Source: JBBEAM01 sp040882845
GTDB lineage: Bacteria; Pseudomonadota; Alphaproteobacteria; Kiloniellales; DSM-21159
Assembly: GCA_040882845.1 (NCBI GenBank)
Contig: JBBEAM010000007.1
Location: 310,001 to 374,000 of the forward strand
Direction of reading: 5' to 3'
DNA length: 64,000 nt
Part shown: positions 26,757-34,927 of the stretch, one piece after another
Numbering within the stretch: the stretch's first letter is position 1
How the letters are laid out: each line of letters begins with the position of its first letter
Notes under the pieces: generated by a model
Databases searched by the model: none
Told to the model about the DNA's origin: nothing
Seen by the model: only the letters and a program-made list of their open reading frames with translations
Translations under genes and position numbers: made by a program

Positions 26757-27656
26757 TCAGGTCTCCACGCCGCCGCGCCGGGCCATCGCCCGCCAGCCGG
26801 CTAGGGAGTGCAGCACCAGGGTGACGATGACGATGCCGCCGCCGGTTAGCGCCAGGCCGTCCGGCGTCTCGTGCAGGAACAGCCAGACCAGGAAGGGGCC
26901 GAGCACCGTCTCCAGCAGCAGCAGCAGGCTCACCTCCGGCGCCGGCAGGTAGCGCGGCCCCAGGGTGATCATGGTGAAGGCGACCGGCAGCATCACCAGA
27001 CCGAGAAAGGCCATCAGCCCGAAGCCGGTCGGACTCAGCGAGAAGGGCTCGGCCAGGGGCAGGCTGACCAGGGCGGCGAGCAGGCCGCCCAGCGCCATTG
27101 AGGGGGTCATGCTGACCTTGCGCTTGTGGCGCACGATGACGAAGCCGGCGCCCAGGCCGACGGCTGTGGCCAGCGCCGCCAGGTCGCCGGCGAGCTGGCC
27201 GCTGCCGAGCGATCCGGAGAAGATCACGGCGATGCCGCCGCAGGCGCAGAGGATCGCGATCCAGGTGCGCGGCGGCGCCCGCTCGCCGAGAAAGATCCAG
27301 GCGAACAGCGCCGAGAAGAAGGGCGCGGTGGCGATGATCACCAGGGTGTTGGCGACCAGGGTGTTGCCGACCGAGAACACGAAGGTCAGCGCCTGTGCGC
27401 CGAACACCAGGGCGGCGAGCAGGCCCCAGGGGCCGATGGCGAAGGCTGCCTTGACCGCGCCGCGGCCCTGCATCGCGGCGAACACCGTCATCATGCCGAT
27501 GAACAGGAACAGCCCGCGCCAGAAGTTGATGGTCCAGGAGCTGTCGCCGCCGTGCTGTCCGATCATCCGCAGCAGCAGGGTATCCGGGCTCAGCACCAGG
27601 ACGCCCAGGCTGGTGATCAGCAGGCCGAGACGGTGGGTTGCCTGTTCGTCGTCCAT
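26757..27656 (-). CDS. EamA/DMT family transporter
   Basis: A 299-residue drug/metabolite-type transporter with ten predicted helices formed by two EamA repeats: one around 9-145 (SLGVLVLSPDTLLLRM, FFSALFAWIFLGERAPPRTWIAI) and the second around 155-285 (FTMITLGPRYLPAPEVSLLLLLETVLGPFLVWLFLHETP). The glutamate in LGERAPP and the ETVLGP motif are family hallmarks. It is the upstream gene of a probable two-gene unit with the MFS gene. Substrate unknown. Confidence 0.82.
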   Translation of the reverse strand: MDDEQATHRLGLLITSLGVLVLSPDTLLLRMIGQHGGDSSWTINFWRGLFLFIGMMTVFAAMQGRGAVKAAFAIGPWGLLAALVFGAQALTFVFSVGNTLVANTLVIIATAPFFSALFAWIFLGERAPPRTWIAILCACGGIAVIFSGSLGSGQLAGDLAALATAVGLGAGFVIVRHKRKVSMTPSMALGGLLAALVSLPLAEPFSLSPTGFGLMAFLGLVMLPVAFTMITLGPRYLPAPEVSLLLLLETVLGPFLVWLFLHETPDGLALTGGGIVIVTLVLHSLAGWRAMARRGGVET

Positions 27657-27768
27657 GAAGCTCCTGGCGGGCGGGCGGATAAGGCGGCGCGGACGGCCCA
27701 GTCATAGCCTAGTCGGCAGGCGCGCGAAATGCCCGGAATCCGCGTGGCAGGGGGCCTCCGCGCGGCGG

Positions 27769-27796
27769 TTGACATCGCCTCGCGCGCGGGTATAGT
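27769..27796 (+). promoter_or_regulatory. rpsD promoter
   Basis: TTGACA (27769-27774), a 16-nt spacer and TATAGT (27791-27796): a perfect -35 and a 5/6 -10. Transcription from about 27803 would give a leader of roughly 100 nt before rpsD. Confidence 0.7.
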
Positions 27797-27820
27797 CCGC
27801 GCCTTCATTCCCGGGAAAGC

Positions 27821-27849
27821 GGGCAGGACGGCTATGGCGCGTCCGGCCC
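27821..27849 (+). promoter_or_regulatory. Hairpin in the rpsD leader
   Basis: GGGCAGGACG pairs with CGTCCGGCCC across a 9-nt loop, with one mismatch. It lies in the transcribed leader and is not followed by a T-run. Ribosomal-protein mRNAs are often controlled by such structures, so S4 autoregulation is possible; I do not recognise a described S4 leader. Confidence 0.4.
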
Positions 27850-27905
27850 CGCCCCAAGCCAGGGGACTACCGGGACATTAACGTTAGCAAAGGGAAGCAA
27901 CCCTC

Positions 27906-28520
27906 ATGTCCAAGCGTCTGAGTTCAAAGTATAAAATCGATCGCCGCCTCGGCGAGAATCTCTGGGGCCGGCCGAAGAGCCCGGTCAACCGCCGCCAGAA
28001 TCCTCCCGGTGTGCATGGCCAGCGCCGCCGCAAGCCTTCCGACTTCGGCACCCAGCTCTCCGCCAAGCAGAAGCTCAAGGGCTACTACGGCAGCATCGGC
28101 GAGCGCCAGTTCCGCCGCTATTACCAGGAGGCCTCGCGCCGTGTCGGCGACACCGGCGAGAACCTGGTCGGCCTGCTGGAGCGCCGCCTCGACGCCGTGG
28201 TCTATCGCGCCAAGTTCGTGCCGACGGTCTTCGCCGCGCGCCAGTTCGTCAACCACGGCCACATCCTGGTCAACGGCAAGCGCGTCACCATCCCCTCCTA
28301 CCAGGTGCGCGAGGGCGACGAGATCCAGATCAAGGAGAAGAGCCGCGAGCTCGGCCTGGTCCTCGAGGCGCTGGAATCCCCGGAGCGCGAGGTGCCGGAC
28401 TACATCGACATCGATTACAAGGCGATGAAGGCGACCTTCATCCGCCAGCCGAAGCTGGCCGACGTGCCCTATCCGGTCCATATGGAACCGAACCTGGTGG
28501 TCGAGTTCTACTCGCGCTAA
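27906..28520 (+). CDS. rpsD: 30S ribosomal protein S4
   Basis: A 204-residue primary 16S rRNA-binding protein of the small subunit. It begins MSKRLSSKYKIDRRLGENLWGRPKSP, lacks the zinc-cysteine N-terminus and so is the C-minus type common in proteobacteria. The S4 RNA-binding domain (~93-155) is clear in LERRLDAVVYRAKFVPTVFAARQFVNHGHILVNGKRVTIPSYQVREGD. It stands alone with its own promoter, leader hairpin and terminator rather than inside an alpha operon, near purL-bolA-grxD as in related genomes. Confidence 0.96.
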   Translation: MSKRLSSKYKIDRRLGENLWGRPKSPVNRRQNPPGVHGQRRRKPSDFGTQLSAKQKLKGYYGSIGERQFRRYYQEASRRVGDTGENLVGLLERRLDAVVYRAKFVPTVFAARQFVNHGHILVNGKRVTIPSYQVREGDEIQIKEKSRELGLVLEALESPEREVPDYIDIDYKAMKATFIRQPKLADVPYPVHMEPNLVVEFYSR

Positions 28521-28545
28521 GCCGCGAACCACCGCGAACCACGAA

Positions 28546-28574
28546 AGGGCCGCCCCTCGGAGCGGCCCTTTTTC
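28546..28574 (+). terminator. rpsD intrinsic terminator
   Basis: AAGGGCCGC pairs with GCGGCCCTT across a CCCTCGGA-type loop, followed by TTTT, 25 nt after the rpsD stop. It may also serve the convergent transporter gene at 28581. Confidence 0.9.
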
Positions 28575-28580
28575 GTTGGA

Positions 28581-29471
28581 TCAGGCGGCCGCCCGGCGCA
28601 CCGGCATCCGCCGGCCGAGGCCGACGATCGCACAGACCGCTACGGCGAAGCCGAGGGTGGCCGGCTCGATCGTCTCGCCGAGCAGCAGGGCGGCGCCGGC
28701 CAGGGTGACGAAGGGCATCAGCAGCTGCAGCTGCGCCACCTTGGCGACACCGCCGAGGTCGAGGCCGCGATACCAGGCGAAGAAGCCGAGCAGCTGGCTG
28801 AACAGCGAGACGTAGAAGAATCCGAGCCAGGGGGCGGTTGCCGCGGGCAGGCCGTTTGCGGCCAGCAGCCAGAGCCCGGCGGGCAGGGTGACCGGCAAAG
28901 CCAGCACCAGGGCCCAGCAGATCGTTTCCGGCGCGCCGATCGCCCGCGCCACCCGCGCGCCCTCGGCATAGCCCAGCGCCGCCAGGACGACGCCGCCGAG
29001 CAGTGCAAGATCGGCCGGAACGATGCCGCCGCCGCCCTGGTAGAGGGAGAAGACCGCGACGCAGGCGCTGCCCAGCAGGGCGAAAACCCAGAATCCGGAC
29101 GAGGGCCGCTCCCCGGTGCGCAGCGCCCCGGCCGCCGCGGTCGCCAGCGGCAGGATCGCCAGCACCACGCCGCCGTGGCCGGCGGGGACGTACTGCATCG
29201 CCCAGGTGCTGAGCAGGGGAAAGCCGAAGATCACGCCGAGGGCGACCAGCGCCAGGCTGGGCCAGAGGCGGCGCGCGGGCAGGGGGCTGCGCCAGAGCAG
29301 CAGCAGCGCGGCGGAGATCAGGCCGGCCAGGGCGGCGCGGCCGAGCGCGATGAACCAGGGATCGAAGCCCTGCAGCGCCAGCCGTGTCGCCGGCAGGGTC
29401 AGGCCGAAGCAGACCACCCCGGCCATGCCGAGCAGCAGTCCCAGCCGTTCCTCGCGTCTCGAACCAGCCAT
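28581..29471 (-). CDS. EamA/DMT family transporter
   Basis: A 296-residue drug/metabolite transporter with ten predicted helices in two EamA repeats. Recognisable stretches include VVCFGLTLPATRLALQGFDPWFIALGRAALAGLISA (~19-54), typical of the first repeat, and LFSQLLGFFAWYRGLDLGGVAKVAQLQLLMPFVTLAGAALLLGE in the second. It lies downstream of grxD on the same strand with 95 nt between, and ends just before the rpsD terminator. Amino-acid or metabolite export is the family norm; substrate unknown. Confidence 0.82.
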   Translation of the reverse strand: MAGSRREERLGLLLGMAGVVCFGLTLPATRLALQGFDPWFIALGRAALAGLISAALLLLWRSPLPARRLWPSLALVALGVIFGFPLLSTWAMQYVPAGHGGVVLAILPLATAAAGALRTGERPSSGFWVFALLGSACVAVFSLYQGGGGIVPADLALLGGVVLAALGYAEGARVARAIGAPETICWALVLALPVTLPAGLWLLAANGLPAATAPWLGFFYVSLFSQLLGFFAWYRGLDLGGVAKVAQLQLLMPFVTLAGAALLLGETIEPATLGFAVAVCAIVGLGRRMPVRRAAA

Positions 29472-29566
29472 AGGGAGCTCCCGTGGAAGAAGCTCCGAGG
29501 GCTACGCGCTTCGGGCCGTCAGGGAAAGCGGAGAATTGTTATGCGGCAATGGCTTGGATGCTGGCG

Positions 29567-29905
29567 TTACGCCGCTGGCTGGGCCTCGACGCCGCGGTTC
29601 TGCATCAGCTCGCCGAGCTCGCCGCTCTCGGCCATCTCGCGCACGATGTCGCAGCCGCCGACGAATTCGCCCTTGACGTAGAGCTGCGGAATCGTCGGCC
29701 AGCTCGAGAACTGCTTGATGCCCTCGCGCAGGCCGGGGTCCTGCAGCACGTCGATGCCGCGGAACTTGACGCCGAGGTGGCTGAGGATCTGCACCACCGA
29801 GGCGGAGAAACCGCACTGCGGGAAGACCGGGGTGCCCTTCATGTACAGCACGACGTCGTTGTCGCCGATGTCCTGCTTGATGCGTTCGAAAACCGGATTG
29901 TTCAT
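29567..29905 (-). CDS. grxD: Monothiol glutaredoxin Grx4-type
   Basis: A 112-residue CGFS-type glutaredoxin that carries or delivers [2Fe-2S] clusters together with BolA proteins. The active site is PQCGFS with Cys31; the glutathione-binding elements WPTIPQLYVKGEFVGGCDI follow at ~68-86. The ibaG/bolA-like gene lies 26 nt upstream on the same strand, matching the known Grx4-BolA partnership. The C-terminal tail is slightly longer than in E. coli. Confidence 0.94.
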   Translation of the reverse strand: MNNPVFERIKQDIGDNDVVLYMKGTPVFPQCGFSASVVQILSHLGVKFRGIDVLQDPGLREGIKQFSSWPTIPQLYVKGEFVGGCDIVREMAESGELGELMQNRGVEAQPAA

Positions 29906-29931
29906 CTCTCCACCTTCTCGGCTTGCCGCCG

Positions 29932-30171
29932 TTACTCGTCCTTCGGGGCGCTGGTCTGCAGGGCCAGCGCGTGTAGCTCGTTGCCCATCCGCCCCTGCAG
30001 GGCCTGATAGACCATCTGATGCTGTTGAACCCGGCTCTTGCCTTGGAAGGCGGCGGAGACGACATAGGCCGCGTAGTGGTCGCCGTCGCCGCGCAGATCC
30101 TCGATGGTGATCCTGGCGTCGGGGATGCCTTGCTTGATCAGGCTCTCGATCTCCGCCGGATTCATCGGCAT
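29932..30171 (-). CDS. BolA/IbaG family iron-metabolism protein
   Basis: A 79-residue BolA-fold protein: MNPAEIESLIKQGIPDARITIEDLRGDGDHYAAYVVSAAFQGKSRVQQHQMVYQAL. The helix-turn-strand core and the VQQHQMVYQAL segment with its conserved His are typical of the group that binds an Fe-S cluster jointly with monothiol glutaredoxin. It sits between purL (51 nt upstream) and grxD (26 nt downstream), a conserved alphaproteobacterial order. Confidence 0.9.
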   Translation of the reverse strand: MPMNPAEIESLIKQGIPDARITIEDLRGDGDHYAAYVVSAAFQGKSRVQQHQMVYQALQGRMGNELHALALQTSAPKDE

Positions 30172-30221
30172 CGCTTAATTCCTTCCTCCGCTCCGGATCT
30201 CCGCCTGGGGCGGCCGGCGTG

Positions 30222-32411
30222 TTACGCGCTCATGTAGTCCGGCAGCCAGCCTTCGTGCGCCGCTTTCAACTCGCCCAAGGATATGGCCTTCCCCCCGGGG
30301 AGTGTCAACGTGCCCTTGGCGGTCTCGCCGAGCGGCGTGGCCGGAACGCCGGCGGCGCGCGCGGCATCCAACAGGGCTTCGGGCACCGCCGTGGTCGCCA
30401 GATAGCGCGCCTGATCCTCGCCGAACAGCCAGGCCGCGAGGTCGAGTCCGTCCGGCGCCGAGATCGCGGCGCCGAGGCCGCCGGCCAGCGCCATCTCCGC
30501 CAGGGCGACCGCCAGGCCGCCGTCGGAAAGATCGTGGCAGGCGGTGATCTTGCCGGCGCCGATCATCCGCCGCACGAACTCGCCGTTGCGCCGCTCGGCC
30601 TTGAGGTCGACCGGCGGCGGCGGCCCCGCCTCCTGGCCGCTCAGCGCCCGCAGGTAGAGCGACTGGCCGAGGTGGCCGCGGCTCTCGCCGAGCAGGAAGA
30701 TGGTTTCGCCCTCGGCCTTGAAGGCGATCGTCGCCATGGCGTCGAGGTTGTCGATCACGCCGACGCCGCCGATCACCGGGGTCGGAAGGATGGCTTTGCC
30801 GTCGGTCTCGTTGTACAGCGAGACGTTGCCCGAGACAACCGGCGTTTCCAGCGCCAGGCAGGCGGCACTCATCCCCTCGATGCAGCCGGTGAACTGGCCC
30901 ATGATGCGGGGTTTCTCGGGGTTCCCGAAGTTCATATTATTAGTGATTGCCAAAGGCTTGGCGCCGACCGCTGAGAGATTGCGGTAAGCTTCGGCCACGG
31001 CCTGCTTGCCGCCTTCCACGGGATCGGCCTGGCAGTAGCGCGGGGTGCAGTCGGTGGTCGCCGCCAGGCCGCGCGCGCTGCCATGGATGCGCACCACGGC
31101 GGCGTCGCCGCCGGGGCGGATTACCGTATCGGCCATCACCATGTGATCGTACTGCTCCCAGATCCAGCGCCGGCTGCAGAGCTCCGGCGTCGCCAGCAGC
31201 TCCAGCAGACGCTTCCCGCTGTCGCCCATCGCCGGCAGCTCTGGCTGGGCGGCGGGGGCGGGGCTCTTCTCGTGCGGCCGGTCGTACTCCGGCGAGGCCT
31301 CGGCCAGGGGGTCGATGGGCAACTCGCCGACGGTCTCGCCGTGCCAGCGCAGCACCATGCGGCCGCTGTCGGTCAGCTGGCCGACCACCGCGAAGTCGAG
31401 GTCCCACTTCTCGAAGATCGCCCGGGCCTCGCCCTCGCGGCCGGGCTTGAGGACCATCAGCATGCGTTCCTGGCTCTCGGACAGCATCACCTCGTAGGGG
31501 GTCATGCCGGCCTCGCGCATCGGCACCCGCTCGAGCTCGAGCTCGACTCCCATGCCGCCCTTGGAGGCCATCTCGAAGGAGGAGGAGGTCATGCCGGCGG
31601 CGCCCATATCCTGGATGCAGACGATGGCGTCGGTCGCCATCAGCTCCAGGCAGGCCTCGATCAGCAGCTTCTCGGTGAAGGGATCGCCGACCTGCACCGT
31701 CGGCCGCTTGGCCTCGGAGTCCTCGTCGAACTCCGCCGAGGCCATGGTCGCGCCGTGGATCCCGTCGCGCCCGGTCTTGCTGCCGACATAGACGATTGGG
31801 TTGCCCACCCCGCTGGCCTTGGAAGTGAAGATCCGGTCGGCCTGGGCGATGCCCACGGTCATGGCGTTGACCAGGATGTTGCCGTTGTAGGCCGGGTGGA
31901 AGTTGACCTCGCCGCCGACCGTGGGGATGCCGACGCAGTTGCCGTAGCCGCCGATCCCGGCGACCACGCCGCCGACCAGGTGCCGGGTCTTGGGATGCGA
32001 GGGATCGCCGAAGCGCAGGGCGTTGAGGTTCATCACCGGACGCGCGCCCATGGTGAAGACGTCGCGCAGGATGCCGCCGACGCCGGTCGCGGCGCCCTGA
32101 TAGGGCTCGATGAAACTGGGGTGGTTGTGGCTCTCGATCTTGAAGATCGCTGCCAGGCCCTCGCCGATGTCGATCACCCCGGCGTTCTCGCCCGGCCCCT
32201 GGATCACCTGCGGCCCCTCGGTCGGCAGAGTCTTCAGCCATTTCTTGGAGGATTTGTAGGAGCAGTGCTCCGACCACATCACCGAGAAGATGCCGAGCTC
32301 GACCAGGTTCGGGGCCCGGCCCATGATCTCCAGGATGCGCGCGTATTCCTCGCCGTTGAGCCCGTGCTCGGCGACGATCTCCGGCGTCACTTCCGAAACC
32401 GCTGCGCTCAC
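30222..32411 (-). CDS. purL: Phosphoribosylformylglycinamidine synthase, PurL subunit
   Basis: A 729-residue small-type PurL that, with PurS and PurQ, converts FGAR to FGAM with ATP and glutamine in purine synthesis. Signatures: FSVMWSEHCSYKSSKKWLKTLP (~42-63) with the catalytic His, GEGLAAIFKIESHNHPSFIEPYQGAATGVGGI (the ATP/metal site) and the second AIRS-like domain with NNMNFGNPEKP. The size matches the three-subunit form. Its ATG overlaps the purQ stop by four bases. Confidence 0.96.
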   Translation of the reverse strand: MSAAVSEVTPEIVAEHGLNGEEYARILEIMGRAPNLVELGIFSVMWSEHCSYKSSKKWLKTLPTEGPQVIQGPGENAGVIDIGEGLAAIFKIESHNHPSFIEPYQGAATGVGGILRDVFTMGARPVMNLNALRFGDPSHPKTRHLVGGVVAGIGGYGNCVGIPTVGGEVNFHPAYNGNILVNAMTVGIAQADRIFTSKASGVGNPIVYVGSKTGRDGIHGATMASAEFDEDSEAKRPTVQVGDPFTEKLLIEACLELMATDAIVCIQDMGAAGMTSSSFEMASKGGMGVELELERVPMREAGMTPYEVMLSESQERMLMVLKPGREGEARAIFEKWDLDFAVVGQLTDSGRMVLRWHGETVGELPIDPLAEASPEYDRPHEKSPAPAAQPELPAMGDSGKRLLELLATPELCSRRWIWEQYDHMVMADTVIRPGGDAAVVRIHGSARGLAATTDCTPRYCQADPVEGGKQAVAEAYRNLSAVGAKPLAITNNMNFGNPEKPRIMGQFTGCIEGMSAACLALETPVVSGNVSLYNETDGKAILPTPVIGGVGVIDNLDAMATIAFKAEGETIFLLGESRGHLGQSLYLRALSGQEAGPPPPVDLKAERRNGEFVRRMIGAGKITACHDLSDGGLAVALAEMALAGGLGAAISAPDGLDLAAWLFGEDQARYLATTAVPEALLDAARAAGVPATPLGETAKGTLTLPGGKAISLGELKAAHEGWLPDYMSA

Positions 32412-33097
32412 GTCAGCGCCTCGACCAGGCCGTCGAACAGGGTGCGCCCGTCGCTGCCGCCGAGCCTGGGGTCGGCCAGCCGCTCCGGGTGGGGCATCAT
32501 GCCGAGCACCGTCTTGGTCTCGTTGAATACCCCGGCGATGTTGGCGAGCGAGCCGTTGGGGTTGCCGTCGGCGTTCACCTCGCCGGCCTCGTCGGTGTAG
32601 CGGAAGGCGATCTGGCCGCGTTCCTCCAGCGTCTCCAGGGTCTGCGCGTCGGCGTAGTAGCAGCCGTCGTGATGGGCGACCGGGATGCGGATCCGCTGGC
32701 CCTGCTCGTAGCGCGCGGTGAACAGGCTCTGGCTGGACTCGACCCTGAGATCGACGTCGCGGCAGACGAATTTCAGCTTGGCGTTGCGCATCAGCGCGCC
32801 GGGCAGCAGCCCGGCCTCGGTCAGCACCTGGAAGCCGTTGCAGATGCCCAGCACCGGCGTGCCGGCCTTGGCCCGCTTGACCACTTCCTTCATCGCCGGG
32901 GAGTGCGCCGCCATGGCGCCGCTTCTGAGGTAATCGCCGTAGGAGAAGCCGCCGGGCAGGACGATCAGGTCGACCTGCTCGAATTCGCCCTGCTTGTGCC
33001 AGACCATCAGCGGCTCGCGGCCCATGGACTGGCGCAGCGCCACCTGGACGTCGCGGTCGCAGTTCGATCCGGGAAAGACGATGACGGCAGCTTTCAT
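32408..33097 (-). CDS. purQ: Phosphoribosylformylglycinamidine synthase, PurQ glutaminase subunit
   Basis: A 229-residue class I glutamine amidotransferase that supplies ammonia to PurL. It begins MKAAVIVFPGSNCDRD; PGGFSYGDYLRSGA is the oxyanion region, the nucleophile is Cys86 in GICNGFQ, and the His/Glu dyad lies in MPHPERLAD near the C-terminus. Its stop overlaps the purL start (4 bp) and it begins 10 nt after purS, so purS-purQ-purL are translationally coupled. Confidence 0.96.
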   Translation of the reverse strand: MKAAVIVFPGSNCDRDVQVALRQSMGREPLMVWHKQGEFEQVDLIVLPGGFSYGDYLRSGAMAAHSPAMKEVVKRAKAGTPVLGICNGFQVLTEAGLLPGALMRNAKLKFVCRDVDLRVESSQSLFTARYEQGQRIRIPVAHHDGCYYADAQTLETLEERGQIAFRYTDEAGEVNADGNPNGSLANIAGVFNETKTVLGMMPHPERLADPRLGGSDGRTLFDGLVEALT

Positions 33098-33107
33098 CTG
33101 TTTCGGC

Positions 33108-33350
33108 TCAGCTCACGATCTCGACGCTGTAGTTCTCGATCACGGTGTTGGCGAGCAGCTTGCGGCACATCTCCTCGACGGAGCGCTGCGCCGCGGCTTC
33201 GTCGCTTCCGGCCAGCTCGATCTCGATGAACTTGCCCTGGCGGACCTCTTCGACGCCCTCGACGCTGAGCGCCGAGAGCGCGTGTTCGATGGCCTTGCCC
33301 TGAGGGTCGAGGACGCCGGGCTTCAGGGTGACGTGGACGAGGGCTTTCAT
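33108..33350 (-). CDS. purS: Phosphoribosylformylglycinamidine synthase, PurS subunit
   Basis: An 80-residue small subunit that joins PurQ to PurL for ammonia transfer. It reads MKALVHVTLKPGVLDPQGKAIEHALSALSVEGVEEVRQGKFIEIEL, the standard PurS fold. The ATG at 33350 is chosen because the family begins there; the frame stays open to 33530 without similarity. It has its own promoter (33406-33434). In many alphaproteobacteria purC lies directly upstream; here purC is 3 kb away. Confidence 0.94.
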   Translation of the reverse strand: MKALVHVTLKPGVLDPQGKAIEHALSALSVEGVEEVRQGKFIEIELAGSDEAAAQRSVEEMCRKLLANTVIENYSVEIVS

Positions 33351-33405
33351 CGCGGCTCCGAAGAGAAAAGGGTCCAGACGGGGACCGGCTGCGCGGGTTG
33401 CGCCA

Positions 33406-33434
33406 GTTTTATCCGCTCCGCCGAGTCGAGACAA
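33406..33434 (-). promoter_or_regulatory. purS promoter
   Basis: Read on the minus strand: TTGTCT (33434-33429), a 17-nt spacer and TAAAAC (33411-33406), about 55 nt before the purS start. The -35 hexamer and spacing are identical to those of the purC promoter. Confidence 0.55.
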
Positions 33435-33472
33435 GCAGTAGGTGGGGGATTTTGTTGGCTCGCGCGAAGACT

Positions 33473-33489
33473 CCTGATTGAATATCAGG
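33473..33489. promoter_or_regulatory. Inverted repeat CCTGAT-N5-ATCAGG, possible operator
   Basis: A perfect 6-bp inverted repeat with a 5-nt centre in the divergent region between purS and the XRE-containing operon, 35 nt before the second repeat at 33512-33533. Confidence 0.45.
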
Positions 33490-33511
33490 GGATAGTCACA
33501 ATCTTCTGGGG

Positions 33512-33533
33512 GTATTGACTTTAATGTCAATAC
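33512..33533. promoter_or_regulatory. Inverted repeat GTATTGAC-N6-GTCAATAC across a start codon, probable operator
   Basis: A perfect 8-bp inverted repeat with a 6-nt centre that contains the ATG of the gene at 33524. A protein bound here would block transcription start or translation of the operon. The XRE-family product of the second gene is the obvious candidate, as in toxin-antitoxin autoregulation. Confidence 0.6.
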
Positions 33534-34075
33534 GAGATGAGATAGCGCGGCTCATCGGAGCAGGAGAGCTGCACCAAGTGTTGCCGCCACCTCATGACTC
33601 GGTGGAAAGACATATGGTGATCTCAAACGACGTGGCTGGGCTGCTTAGCGCTCCATGGGATTCCCAGGACATCGAAGGAAGAGCACGCCGCTTACAGGCG
33701 GACCTAGAAGCCTTTGTGAAGGGCGACCCGATTTCGGTGTCTTTAAAGCCCTACAAGCATAAAAATGCTTACTTCGGTCGCCTCGACAAACCTCGACAAG
33801 AGCTTTGGGAAGTAAGGAGCCGAGATCCCAAACCTGGTTTGCGAGTTTTGGGGCGCTTTGCAGAAACAGATGTTTTCGTCGGGCTGATCTGGCGCCCTCG
33901 ATCTGCGGATTGGAACGGACGAAAGGCTCTGGGCATGGGTGACTCGCTAGAGTTCGAGATCGCGAAAATCGCCTGCGAAGAGGAGTGGGAGACACTTTTC
34001 CCCAAACATGAACCCAAGACTGGAGAAGACCTCCATGACTACATCTCCGAAAAGGCATTTCCTGTTGGAGCTTGA
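33524..34075 (+). CDS. Unknown protein, possible RelE/HigB-like toxin partner
   Basis: A 183-residue protein, first gene of an AT-rich three-gene operon. The N-terminal half (MSIRDEIARLIGAGELHQVLPPPHDSVERHMVIS...) is unfamiliar. The C-terminal half contains LDKPRQELWEVRSRDPKPGLRVLGRFAETDVFVGLIWRPR, whose LWE-R...G-RV-GRF pattern is reminiscent of the RelE/HigB beta-sheet core; it is much longer than a typical RelE. The ATG at 33524 has GGGGG about 12 nt upstream; a TTG at 33515 is too close to it. It overlaps the XRE gene by 41 nt, the toxin-first order of HigBA-like systems. Toxin activity is an inference. Confidence 0.55.
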   Translation: MSIRDEIARLIGAGELHQVLPPPHDSVERHMVISNDVAGLLSAPWDSQDIEGRARRLQADLEAFVKGDPISVSLKPYKHKNAYFGRLDKPRQELWEVRSRDPKPGLRVLGRFAETDVFVGLIWRPRSADWNGRKALGMGDSLEFEIAKIACEEEWETLFPKHEPKTGEDLHDYISEKAFPVGA

Positions 34076-34508
34076 GGGTGCTGATCAACCAATCCCGTTG
34101 GGCATTCTCGAGTACCTGCGCGCTCAAACACGAAATGATCTTTACGCTTTTATCATCAAGAAACTTCTGGAAGCGCGACGGGAGCAGGGACTCACAAATG
34201 CGCAACTCGCACGGCGTATCGGGTGTGATCCCGGACGATTAAGTCGACTCTTATCTGCTCCAGGAAATTGGACGATTGCTACAGTCAGCGACTTGTTAGT
34301 GGGCATTGCGCAAGAGCGTCTTGTGCCAGAATCGGCATCGCTATTAGGGGGGGCAGAGAAAAACTATAAGGGTCAAGATTTGGTCGAGCCGAGATTTCGC
34401 ACTTCGTATGGCGAAGTTACCGGGTTTGGAGACGAGAATCGTACTTTGATAGTGTCTTCAACTGGTCACCGGACAAAGGCTAAAGCCCATGTGGAATTTG
34501 CGCAATGA
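34035..34508 (+). CDS. XRE-family helix-turn-helix protein
   Basis: A 157-residue protein with a lambda-repressor-like DNA-binding domain at about 50-95: ARREQGLTNAQLARRIGCDPGRLSRLLSAPGNWTIATVSDLLVGI. The segment before it is predicted helical and the C-terminal ~50 residues are unfamiliar. The ATG at 34035 is chosen for GGAG about 10 nt upstream; an ATG at 34008 is also in frame. It overlaps the previous gene, and its stop overlaps the next start (ATGA). It is the probable regulator or antitoxin of the operon. Confidence 0.75.
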   Translation: MTTSPKRHFLLELEGADQPIPLGILEYLRAQTRNDLYAFIIKKLLEARREQGLTNAQLARRIGCDPGRLSRLLSAPGNWTIATVSDLLVGIAQERLVPESASLLGGAEKNYKGQDLVEPRFRTSYGEVTGFGDENRTLIVSSTGHRTKAKAHVEFAQ

Positions 34509-34927
34509 ATGCGATGAAGGCAAAGTCTAACATATCATACAAGGTCCTTAACGCTCTTTTTTGCGAAGATGCGCGCAAAGACAAGGACGAGAAGGATATC
34601 CTTGTGGGCGTACTTTCTGGATATATATATGTTAGTCATTTTCCTGCGAGAATTCCTCTTTCAGTATGGCTTAATGTTGAAATTAAGGGGAGAGGAAAAA
34701 AGGAAGTTGAGGTTCGCATATTAGTAGACAGAAAGCAGGTTACACGAGGTTCTTTTAAAATGGAAAAGAAGGAGAAAGACTCTGAAGCGACCCTTAGCCT
34801 TTCTACACCGAAGGCAGTAGTTCCCATAGACAAGCCTGGGACTCTAAAATTTCAGATAAGATTAGATAGTGGAAGATGGAAAGATATAATTAGAAAACCA
34901 ATTATGGCAATACCTGGTGAGGACTAA
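34505..34927 (+). CDS. DUF6941-like protein
   Basis: A 140-residue protein, visibly the most AT-rich gene here. The pattern LNALFCEDARKDKDEKDILVGVLSGYIYVSHFPARIPLSVWLNVE (~16-60) resembles a family I know as DUF6941 (residues D-R, K-IL-GV-SG-I, FPA-IPLS-W), of unknown function. The remainder is predicted beta-rich and lysine-rich. It is translationally coupled to the XRE gene and ends in a 4-bp overlap with the convergent multicopper oxidase. It is probably the effector or accessory component of this operon; that is an inference. Confidence 0.6.
   Translation: MNAMKAKSNISYKVLNALFCEDARKDKDEKDILVGVLSGYIYVSHFPARIPLSVWLNVEIKGRGKKEVEVRILVDRKQVTRGSFKMEKKEKDSEATLSLSTPKAVVPIDKPGTLKFQIRLDSGRWKDIIRKPIMAIPGED

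Noticed and set aside
33515..33523. TTG start for the first gene of the AT-rich operon
   Set aside because: The GGGGG ribosome site would be only 3-4 nt away; ATG at 33524 has workable spacing.
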